A stretch of DNA of 7,328 bases from an uncultured Clostridia bacterium (GTDB lineage: Bacteria; Bacillota; Clostridia; Oscillospirales; Acutalibacteraceae), in contig CAMNDS010000040.1 of assembly GCA_946535695.1 (NCBI GenBank), forward strand, positions 1 to 7,328, read 5' to 3'. The notes below the pieces were generated by a model that was not told the DNA's origin, did no database searches, and saw only the letters and a list, made by a program, of their open reading frames with translations. Positions 1 to 5,822 of the stretch are shown piece by piece. Position 1 is the stretch's first letter; each line of letters opens with the position of its first letter. Position numbers and translations under genes: made by a program.

Positions 1-2376
1 GTCACATTTTGCATCTTCTTCACTATCTTTTATAGCAATATTTAACTGACCGGAGCCACCTACTCCCTTATAATCAAGCCAAAGCTGCGCAAGTTTGTCT
101 TCAATCGCATTTCCCTGCTCATCAGTTTCTATACTGTACTGGTCATTATTGCTAATTGAGCTGAATTTTGCCGTAACTTCTGAAAAAATTGGATTTAAAA
201 TATCATTTATCAGTGTTCGGCTTCCACCATCTTTATACATCTTTGCGTGCCTTAATTTTGCAAGCTTTTCTTTAAATTTATCACTGTAATTGAGTTTTAC
301 CGGCACATTGTTTAACAAAAATCTTAAATTTAATTCTTTTATGTGCATATCTATAATTTCTTTCATAGATTCATCACTGGTTTGGTTAAACTCGATTACC
401 TCAGACCTAGAAATTAATGCTCCGGTTCTTTCAATTGGCAATTCACGAGAAGTATTTTTACTTAAGGCTCTTAAAACATCAATATAATTATCTTTATTTG
501 AAGTTTTAATCTCCTCTTCCCCAGCTTTTATATTCAATCCTTTAACTTTCCCGTTAATTAGAACATCAGTCGACGGAAGTTCGTTGGAAGTCATCAAAAA
601 TAATGCTGCTGAAACAGTGATAGGAGATTCCTTCTCTCCGCCTCCGATTTTACCTGTATCGTAGACAGAGTGCAGCCACTGATTAACTTTTTCTCTTATA
701 ACTGGATCTTTACAAACTTTGTCAATCTCTTCAATATTAATAACAACATATTTGCCTCCGAGGCTTCTAGCACTGTTTTTGAATTCTTCTTGCTTGCTTA
801 AATATGTGTTAACATCTGTTTTACCATCATATTGGTTTAAGTTAATTGTCAAATGATAAACATTCCATGCGGTAAATCTTGGAACAAGACTTGTGAGCAT
901 CGACTTACCTGTACCAGAAGGTCCGGTTAAAAACACGCATTTGGAATTCAGCTGCGAAGAATCCATAAAACTTTGAGATTCGCCCGACGACGCCATCTTT
1001 GCTTTCATATTAAATGCTGCTAAAATTGAAGCTAATTGTCTCATTTGAGTCTTTTGACCTTTTATTATACTATTAAGTCCTTCCTCTATGAATGCCGTTT
1101 GAAACAATTTATTTTCATCGTCGTAGAAGCTTTCAGCGGTATTAGTTGGGAAAATATTCATGATTTTGTTGTTTAAATCCATTATTTTTGTTGGTAATTC
1201 AACTATATCACCTGCTTTTTTTGATAAGTTTGCTATTCCATCAAAAATATTTTTACCAAATTCCCAAAGTGCTTTTCCTCCAGCTACAAGTGCAGCTAGC
1301 CCTGGTATGACAGTCGAAGCACTAACTTTGTCGCTGTCTTTTACTATTTCTTTGTGTATTTTTTCTTTATCTTCATCAGTGGAAGTAGCATAATGAGCGT
1401 TCGTTCCTGCTTCAGATACAAATTTATCAGCATCTTCAACATATTCACTATTAAACTCATCCTTAATACCATATTTTTTACCAAATTTATTGATCATTTC
1501 TACTGTACTTTTAAGGAGCTTTCGTCTTTCTCCTTCTTTTTCGCCATCTTTTCTGTCCTCTTTTATAGCACTTATAATTTTATCTTTTTCCTCTTTCATT
1601 TTCTTTTTTTCTTCTGCGACAAATTTTTTATTTTCCAGATCATCTCTAGCCTTACTTCCCGGACAGAAATAATCCCAAAAGCTGGTCGATGCTTGTTCTT
1701 CCTTTTCTTTGCCTCTGTTATATTCGTTAGCTGCTTCCTGATACTTTTTAGCACTCTGCACGCGCTTATAGGTGACAAATGCACCGACACCTGCCGCGAC
1801 GACACCAGCGACCACTGCGATGGGCTTCCAATGTTCTTTTATCCAGTTCCAAACCCCGCCGGAAGATTTGGTTTTAACTACAGGCCTCGACAAAGTTAAT
1901 CCTCCTGCTTGAGCACTAGGAAGATGATTACCGACCATAGAAACCGGAACCAAAAATGCCATGCTTCCCGCAATTATTTTTGATAATTTTTTATCACCGA
2001 CGCCACCGGCGATATTAACATTATTATCACTGAGTTTTTTACTTCCGAATTTGTTAAAATTTTGCAAATATTTGTTAAAATCTGTCCCAGTGCGTTTTTT
2101 TATATCCGCCAGGGTAAGCTCAAAAAGCTCATGTCTTGCAAAATCTTTTGAACGATAATAAATATTTGCCATAATTATAAATAAAAATTTTGCAAAATCA
2201 TCTTTGGTGTAATCTCCGGGGTAAAAAACTTGCAAAAAGTCAAAAGCTTCATCCATAGATTTTAATTTTGAAAAACTTTCAAATTTCGATTTATCATTTA
2301 AAATGTCGATTATGCCCGAAATTATGGTATTAAATTTTTCTTGGCTTATATCAGTAAAAGTTAAAGTTTGTTTCAT
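1..2376 (-). CDS. ClpB-D2-type AAA+ ATPase with Nif11-like/double-glycine N-terminus and membrane segments (C-terminus cut by window edge)
   Basis: The frame is open for 792 codons with no stop and runs off the left edge. The ATG at 2376 is fixed by an excellent Shine-Dalgarno and promoter. In order: residues about 8-110 are helical and resemble Nif11-type leader domains; KKLSDNNVNIAGG at 113-125 is a double-glycine motif; 128-157 reads like a Sec signal peptide (KK, hydrophobic core, SAQA); 184-203 is a transmembrane helix; 205-300 is highly charged, probably coiled coil; 356-384 is mildly hydrophobic. The AAA+ core has Walker A GPSGTGKS (485-492), Walker B VVINIEEID (544-552, Glu for the usual Asp), sensor-1 Asn598 in TSNE, a candidate arginine finger Arg657, and sensor-2 GGSR (Arg720) in a ClpB-D2-like small domain. 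Such domains remodel or unfold proteins; the substrate is unknown. Only one ATPase domain is visible. The AAA+ assignment is strong. The leader and export reading is inference. Confidence 0.85.
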   Translation of the reverse strand, partial: MKQTLTFTDISQEKFNTIISGIIDILNDKSKFESFSKLKSMDEAFDFLQVFYPGDYTKDDFAKFLFIIMANIYYRSKDFARHELFELTLADIKKRTGTDFNKYLQNFNKFGSKKLSDNNVNIAGGVGDKKLSKIIAGSMAFLVPVSMVGNHLPSAQAGGLTLSRPVVKTKSSGGVWNWIKEHWKPIAVVAGVVAAGVGAFVTYKRVQSAKKYQEAANEYNRGKEKEEQASTSFWDYFCPGSKARDDLENKKFVAEEKKKMKEEKDKIISAIKEDRKDGEKEGERRKLLKSTVEMINKFGKKYGIKDEFNSEYVEDADKFVSEAGTNAHYATSTDEDKEKIHKEIVKDSDKVSASTVIPGLAALVAGGKALWEFGKNIFDGIANLSKKAGDIVELPTKIMDLNNKIMNIFPTNTAESFYDDENKLFQTAFIEEGLNSIIKGQKTQMRQLASILAAFNMKAKMASSGESQSFMDSSQLNSKCVFLTGPSGTGKSMLTSLVPRFTAWNVYHLTINLNQYDGKTDVNTYLSKQEEFKNSARSLGGKYVVINIEEIDKVCKDPVIREKVNQWLHSVYDTGKIGGGEKESPITVSAALFLMTSNELPSTDVLINGKVKGLNIKAGEEEIKTSNKDNYIDVLRALSKNTSRELPIERTGALISRSEVIEFNQTSDESMKEIIDMHIKELNLRFLLNNVPVKLNYSDKFKEKLAKLRHAKMYKDGGSRTLINDILNPIFSEVTAKFSSISNNDQYSIETDEQGNAIEDKLAQLWLDYKGVGGSGQLNIAIKDSEEDAKCD

Positions 2377-2381
2377 GTACA

Positions 2382-2392
2382 ATCACCTCTTT
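2382..2392 (-). promoter_or_regulatory. Strong ribosome binding site of the AAA+ gene
   Basis: On the minus strand this reads AAAGAGGTGAT, almost fully complementary to the 3' end of 16S rRNA, and it lies 5 nt before the ATG at 2376. It is the best Shine-Dalgarno in the window. It fixes the start, so the unusual N-terminal region upstream of the membrane segments is truly translated and is not an artefact of an over-long frame. Confidence 0.85.
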
Positions 2393-2426
2393 GAATTTTC
2401 TTTTATTTTTTTCTGACCTATTTTGA

Positions 2427-2455
2427 ATTATATATCAAAGAAAAATGTAAGTCAA
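2427..2455 (-). promoter_or_regulatory. Sigma-A type promoter of the AAA+ gene
   Basis: Minus strand: -35 TTGACT (2455-2450), a 17-nt spacer, and -10 TATAAT (2432-2427), a near-consensus housekeeping promoter. A/T tracts just upstream of the -35 could act as an UP element. Transcription would start near 2420, giving a leader of about 43 nt before the ATG at 2376. No operator dyad is visible in it, which suggests high constitutive expression. Confidence 0.8.
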
Positions 2456-2532
2456 TTAATTTTCGGAAAAAATTAAATTTTTTTCAAATAAAAGCATGAT
2501 AAATTATATCTTGATAAAATAAAGACCAAAAT

Positions 2533-2557
2533 CTTTCTCCGGCATTGCCGGAGAAAG
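2533..2557 (-). terminator. Rho-independent terminator of the rnpB-queC-queD-folE unit, possibly bidirectional
   Basis: A perfect 11-bp inverted repeat (CTTTCTCCGGC / GCCGGAGAAAG) with a 3-nt loop is followed on the minus strand by ATTTTGGTCTTT and on the plus strand by TTTTATAAT. It lies about 100 nt past the folE stop and about 80 nt before the promoter of the AAA+ gene. It therefore ends the que operon and insulates the AAA+ gene. The minus-strand U-tract is interrupted, so efficiency is uncertain. No plus-strand gene is seen to its left that would need it. Confidence 0.7.
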
Positions 2558-2660
2558 TTTTATAATATGCTCATAAAAAGTAACAAAAAGCTTTAAAAAC
2601 TTTGTAAACTATCAACAATTTTTATCATCAAAGCAATCAAATAAAAAACAATAAACTTAT

Positions 2661-3239
2661 TCACTTGTTTTTTATATTTTCCAAAAACGACAACTTCAAA
2701 GCTTCACTTTTTAAAAATTCTCCGCCCATATTTATTGTTACCGTTTTTGATGATACATTATGTATCCCTCTTGCGGTCACGCAACTGTGTTTGGCTTCGA
2801 TGTGAACTGCTATGCTATCGCTTTTAGTTAAAATTCGCATGATATCAATTATATCTTCGGCGATTTTTTCCTGCAATTGTAATCTTTTACAGACCATATC
2901 AACTAATCTTACAATTTTTGAAAGTCCTAAAACAAAATTTTGCGGTATATAACCGACCGAAACTTTCATATCATACATAAGTGCAATATGATGCTCGCAC
3001 AGACTAAAAACTTCAATATCTTTAACAACAACCATATTTCTGGAATCAGTCTGAACATCTAACTCGAAAGTTTTATTGACTTCATTCGCAATTTCTTCAT
3101 TCGAAATATTTTCATACGAAGTGAGATACTGCATCATAGCTACAAAGCGCTTAGGAGTTTCATCCATAAGCCTAATTCCCAAACATTCAAAAAGCTCTCT
3201 TGTTAACTCTTGGGCTTTGTTCAAATCACTATTTCTCAT
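2661..3239 (-). CDS. folE: GTP cyclohydrolase I (type IA)
   Basis: 192 residues, close to the usual core length of the family. It converts GTP to 7,8-dihydroneopterin triphosphate plus formate, the first step of both folate and queuosine synthesis. Visible hallmarks are DETPKR (26-31), the zinc site Cys81 and His84 in SLCEHH, the GLSKIVRLVD stretch (105-114), the RLQLQEKIAEDI helix (119-130), and HSCVTARG (151-158) with the second zinc cysteine Cys153 and Arg157. All expected ligands are present, so the enzyme should be active and zinc dependent. The start overlaps the end of queD by 11 nt, implying translational coupling, and the gene is last in the operon before the hairpin at 2533-2557. 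Its company points to queuosine supply, although it could also feed folate. Its only start signal is a weak AAGG. Confidence 0.93.
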   Translation of the reverse strand: MRNSDLNKAQELTRELFECLGIRLMDETPKRFVAMMQYLTSYENISNEEIANEVNKTFELDVQTDSRNMVVVKDIEVFSLCEHHIALMYDMKVSVGYIPQNFVLGLSKIVRLVDMVCKRLQLQEKIAEDIIDIMRILTKSDSIAVHIEAKHSCVTARGIHNVSSKTVTINMGGEFLKSEALKLSFLENIKNK

Positions 3240-3558
3240 ACACAGCCTTATTATTCTCAGTTTCCGTAACTTCTACCTTAAAACATTTGTCGCCCGACAA
3301 ATCAAAAACATACTTAGCAATTTTCTCCATGGTGGGTTGAGGTATCAATTTGTTTAACTCTCTATGGTCAAAAGCTTCAACTACAGCATTTTTTATTTTA
3401 CTGCAATCACAGACCATTCCATCTTCATTGAGCGACTCAGACCTACAAAAAACTTTTATTATGTAATTGTGGCCGTGTAAATTACAACACTTAGATTTGT
3501 ATTTCAAATCTAAGTAATGCGATGCTGAAATTTTTATTGTCTTTATTACTGTGTACAT
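3229..3558 (-). CDS. queD: 6-carboxy-5,6,7,8-tetrahydropterin synthase (QueD)
   Basis: 109 residues, slightly shorter than the usual 115-125. It converts 7,8-dihydroneopterin triphosphate, the FolE product, into 6-carboxytetrahydropterin, the second step of queuosine synthesis. Zinc ligands His14 (ISASH), His28 and His30 (LHGH) are present. The catalytic cysteine fits Cys24, four residues before His28 as in the E. coli enzyme, and the Asp64-His65 pair and Glu99 (TETE) complete the active site. GMVCDCSKIK (47-56) matches the conserved GmVxDFxxlK strand. The Cys favours QueD over eukaryotic-type pyruvoyltetrahydropterin synthase. The start overlaps the queC end by 13 nt and the stop overlaps folE by 11 nt, so the three genes are translated as a tightly coupled set. 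Confidence 0.92.
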   Translation of the reverse strand: MYTVIKTIKISASHYLDLKYKSKCCNLHGHNYIIKVFCRSESLNEDGMVCDCSKIKNAVVEAFDHRELNKLIPQPTMEKIAKYVFDLSGDKCFKVEVTETENNKAVYEK

Positions 3559-4211
3559 ACTTTCGTGATTTGTAAATCTTCAGTTTTTAATATTTCAGAG
3601 TTAAAATTACGCTCAATGCAACCAAAACACTTACCACACGGATTTTCATTGCTGTTAGCACAGCTCCACGTTAACTCTAACGGAACACCTAACCTTTTTC
3701 CCATACGATAAATATCTAATTTTGAAAATTTCAAGAAAGGTACCAGCAAATTTACATCCCCATTGGTTCCGAAATGCACTGCAGATTTTTGAGTTTTTAC
3801 AAAATTTGGTTGGCAATCAGAATAATAATTGAATGAACTAGATGACGTTCCCCATACAACATTAGAACAATGCAGATAATAAGCAACCGCAGTAGCTACA
3901 GAAACAAAAACACCATTCCGATACGGTATGTAAAAATCATTAACTTGTTTGAAACTCACAGGATACCTAACACTCATATTGTTACCATAAATATTCGAAA
4001 TATCCATAACTCTCAAATTAATACCATAGTAATTTGCTAACTTTTCTGCATATTGTTTTTCATTTGAAACATAATCACCATAATAAAAAAAGAGAGCATT
4101 CACTTGTTCTACATTTTGCTTTTTTAAACAAGCCAACAAAGTCGCTGCACCAATGCCACCACTTAATAAAACTAAACAACTATCTTCAACATCTATTTTG
4201 AATTCATTCAT
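3546..4211 (-). CDS. queC: 7-cyano-7-deazaguanine synthase (QueC) homologue with altered PP-loop
   Basis: 221 residues, the usual length. QueC uses ATP and ammonia to turn 7-carboxy-7-deazaguanine into preQ0. The family is clear from YIPYRNGVFVSVA (94-106), the YYSDCQPNF stretch (129-137, like the usual YPDCRPEF), PFLKFSKLDIYRMGKRLGVP (158-177, like ApL..sK.eI..lG..LGvP), and the zinc knuckle Cys184, Cys192, Cys195, Cys198. The ATP-binding loop, normally SGGxDS, reads SGGIGAAT (17-24): the Asp and Ser are Gly21 and Ala22. The usual YGQ following strand is YGD. The frame is intact and everything else is conserved, so this is not an obvious pseudogene, but catalysis may be lowered or changed. 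It is first of the queC-queD-folE set, about 40 nt after the RNase P RNA, with only a weak ribosome binding site. Confidence 0.87.
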   Translation of the reverse strand: MNEFKIDVEDSCLVLLSGGIGAATLLACLKKQNVEQVNALFFYYGDYVSNEKQYAEKLANYYGINLRVMDISNIYGNNMSVRYPVSFKQVNDFYIPYRNGVFVSVATAVAYYLHCSNVVWGTSSSSFNYYSDCQPNFVKTQKSAVHFGTNGDVNLLVPFLKFSKLDIYRMGKRLGVPLELTWSCANSNENPCGKCFGCIERNFNSEILKTEDLQITKVCTQ

Positions 4212-4251
4212 AAAATTGTTACTAACCTACGGACTGTTAACATTTGCTTTT

Positions 4252-4595
4252 ACTCTAAGCACACCTATAAGCCGAGTTCTGTCTATGTGATCATCTATCT
4301 TGGCCTGAAATTACTCTCAAGCTCACTGCCACCTCTGAAAACAGCCGAGCAAGCTTTTTTTCGTTTTCCTCGCGGTGTTGCACCGGGTAGGGTTTACGTA
4401 GCAGACCAGTCTCCTGACCTCTGGTGAGCTCTTACCTCGCCTTTCCACCCTTGCCTTTCGGCGGTTACTTTCTGTCGCACTATCCCTAAGGTTTCCCTCG
4501 GCGGCGGTTAACCGTTACCCTGCTCTGTGGTGCTCGGACTTTCCTCACTTTTGCGCTTTCGCAATCAAAAGCGTGACCACTCGGTTTGCTCGAGT
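4252..4595 (-). ncRNA. rnpB: RNase P RNA, bacterial class A
   Basis: The catalytic RNA that removes 5' leaders from pre-tRNAs. Read on the minus strand it holds the universal cores: GAGGAAAGTCCGAGC near the 5' end, ACAGAAAGTAACCGCC, AAGGGTGGAAAGGCGAGG, GGTAAGAGCTCACC, TAAACCCTACCCGG and, at the 3' end, GACAGAACTCGGCTTATAG. The ends pair as helix P1: ACUC, GAGC and ACC at the 5' end against GGU, GCUU and GAGU at the 3' end. About 344 nt fits class A, which Clostridia carry, rather than the class B of Bacilli. The gene is much richer in G and C than its surroundings, as expected of a structured RNA. Ends were set from P1 and the promoter and could be off by a few bases. No terminator lies between it and queC. 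Confidence 0.95.
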
Positions 4596-4598
4596 TTT

Positions 4599-4627
4599 AT
4601 TGTAAATAATGAAGTTATTTTTTGCAA
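4599..4627 (-). promoter_or_regulatory. Promoter of rnpB (and probably the que operon)
   Basis: Minus strand: -35 TTGCAA (4627-4622), a 17-nt spacer, and -10 TACAAT (4604-4599). The predicted start, about 7 nt downstream at 4590-4594, coincides with the first bases of helix P1, so the RNA would need little or no 5' trimming. Since I see neither a terminator nor a second promoter before queC, this may also drive queC-queD-folE. Confidence 0.75.
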
Positions 4628-4941
4628 GTCATGCCCATTATCTGTTTGTCGAATTTTAGCATATGCTAAAATAGTTTATCAGTAAATTTAAGAAGATTAA
4701 TTAGTAATTTTACTAAAATTTGTGTATTTCAAGAGATTTGGAGTAATAGATATTGATAAAGATGAATATAAATAATAAATTTATATAAAATTATCTTTAT
4801 GTACGAATATGTAATACAAAAGATTACATCGTTTCCTCAAGCTATGCCGGAGACTGCTTTTTCTTTTTTTAGCAATACCTTTTCTATTTGCCACTTGAAC
4901 TTTGTATTTTTTCAAGTTAATATAAAATCATCTAATTTTTT
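4628..4941. other. Intergenic region between divergent rnpB and transketolase genes
   Basis: Very AT-rich and without a convincing gene. It holds the perfect palindrome at 4653-4672 and a small dyad at 4701-4716 (TTAGTA, loop ATTT, TACTAA). A possible weak plus-strand promoter has TTGATA at 4753-4758 with a poor -10 (TAAATT, 4776-4781). A 91-codon frame opens at 4799 but lacks a ribosome binding site and runs into the transketolase gene out of frame. I see no thiamine pyrophosphate riboswitch, T-box or tRNA. The plus-strand promoter is not securely located. Confidence 0.5.
4653..4672. repeat. Perfect 20-bp palindrome, candidate operator
   Basis: Each half reads ATTTTAGCAT from its outer edge, with no loop. 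It sits about 25 bp upstream of the rnpB -35 and about 280 bp before the transketolase start. With no spacer and no T-run it is a poor terminator, so a dimeric regulator site is the better reading. Its target promoter is unknown, and in such AT-rich DNA chance is a real alternative. Confidence 0.4.
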
Positions 4942-4946
4942 GGAGG
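4942..4946 (+). promoter_or_regulatory. Ribosome binding site deciding a TTG start
   Basis: GGAGG followed by 6 nt and then TTG at 4953. The first in-frame ATG lies far downstream, at codon 44, beyond the conserved GHIGGS motif. The TTG is therefore the real start of the transketolase N-terminal subunit. Confidence 0.8.
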
Positions 4947-4952
4947 AAATTT

Positions 4953-5762
4953 TTGAATTTAAAAAATTTTTGCTTGCAAATAAGAAAGGATATAGTACAA
5001 GAAATTGGCACTTTTGGAGTTGGCCATATTGGTGGTTCTCTTTCAATTGTAGAAATCCTGACAGTTTTATATAAAAATTACATGAATTTTGATCCGAATG
5101 ACCCTAAAAAAAAAGATAGAGATAGGCTTATTGTTTCAAAAGGGCACTCCGGACCAGCTGTTTATGCAGTACTAGCAAATTTGGGCTTTTTTGATAAGTC
5201 TTGGCTTTTGACTTTAAATAAACCTGGCACGAATTTGCCAAGCCATTGTGATATGAATAAAACTCCTGGAATCGACATGACTACAGGTTCTCTTGGTCAG
5301 GGCTTTTCGTGCGCTGTCGGGATTGCATTAGGCTCAAAATTAAAAAATGATAAGGCTAAAATTTACACGATAATCGGTGATGGCGAATCCCAAGAAGGTC
5401 AAATTTGGGAAGCCGCTATGTTTGCAAGTCATAATAAACTTGATAATTTAATTGCTTTTTTGGATTATAACGGCGCTCAAATCGATGGCAAAATTAACGA
5501 GGTTTGTTCTATTGAGCCTGTTGCCGAAAAATGGAAATCTTTTGGATGGCACGTAATTGAAGTCAAAAATGGAAATTCTTGTGAAGAAATTAACGATGCT
5601 TTAAAAATAGCACAAAATATAAAAAATAAGCCTTGTATTATAATAGCAAAGACTGTAAAGGGCTATGGCGTTTCTTTTATCGAAAAAGCAGGAGTTAATA
5701 ATCACAGCATGAATATCAACAAAGAGCAATTAGAATTAGCGCTCGAAGAGCTAAAAAAATAA
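4953..5762 (+). CDS. Transketolase, N-terminal (thiamine pyrophosphate-binding) subunit
   Basis: 269 residues, the normal size for the N-terminal half of a split transketolase. With the next gene it should form the enzyme that moves two-carbon ketol units between sugar phosphates in the non-oxidative pentose phosphate pathway. Conserved features run in order: GHIGGS with His25 (24-29), SKGHSGP with His65 (62-68), His98 in PSHCD, GSLGQG (112-117), the thiamine pyrophosphate/Mg motif GDGESQEGQ (142-150) ending in DYNG with Asn173, and the KTVKGYG stretch (233-239) followed by His251. All catalytic residues I can check are present. Translation begins at TTG behind GGAGG. The next gene follows after 60 nt. 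It resembles transketolase rather than DXP synthase because of the GHIGGS and LDNLIAFLDYN segments and the split organisation. Confidence 0.94.
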   Translation: MNLKNFCLQIRKDIVQEIGTFGVGHIGGSLSIVEILTVLYKNYMNFDPNDPKKKDRDRLIVSKGHSGPAVYAVLANLGFFDKSWLLTLNKPGTNLPSHCDMNKTPGIDMTTGSLGQGFSCAVGIALGSKLKNDKAKIYTIIGDGESQEGQIWEAAMFASHNKLDNLIAFLDYNGAQIDGKINEVCSIEPVAEKWKSFGWHVIEVKNGNSCEEINDALKIAQNIKNKPCIIIAKTVKGYGVSFIEKAGVNNHSMNINKEQLELALEELKK

Positions 5763-5796
5763 ATATTAGTTAAATTTATTTTAAACTTAAAATTAA

Positions 5797-5815
5797 TATA
5801 ATGGACAATAGAGGT
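5797..5815 (+). promoter_or_regulatory. Ribosome binding site and possible -10 element before the transketolase C-terminal subunit
   Basis: AGAGGT (5810-5815) lies 7 nt before TTG at 5823 and 13 nt before the next in-frame ATG at 5829, which favours TTG. A perfect TATAAT stands at 5797-5802, but the best -35 at the right distance (TTTATT, 5775-5780) matches poorly. An internal promoter is therefore only possible. The 60-nt gap holds no terminator, so cotranscription with the N-terminal subunit is expected. Confidence 0.5.
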
Positions 5816-5822
5816 AAAAAAA

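Noticed and set aside
1354..1899. 181-codon plus-strand frame rich in Phe and Ile
   Set aside because: It is the complement of the Lys/Glu-rich coiled-coil part of the AAA+ gene. It lacks a start signal, and its Phe/Ile-rich composition is what antisense Lys/Glu codons give.
3076..3357. 93-codon plus-strand frame
   Set aside because: It lies antisense to the well-supported folE and queD genes and has no ribosome binding site or conserved motif.
4212..4251. Possible preQ1 riboswitch or terminator before queC
   Set aside because: The gap is about 40 nt. It shows neither the stable G/C stem and A-rich tail of preQ1-I nor a hairpin with a T-run; only a weak GTTA/TAAC pairing is seen.
4673..4941. 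Thiamine pyrophosphate riboswitch or T-box ahead of the transketolase genes
   Set aside because: The conserved CTGAGA core with its partner segment and the T-box AGGGTGGAACCGCG sequence are absent. Transketolase uses the cofactor but is not normally controlled by that switch.
4799..5074. 91-codon plus-strand frame before and into the transketolase gene
   Set aside because: It has no ribosome binding site, no recognisable protein pattern, and overlaps a clear gene in another frame over half its length.
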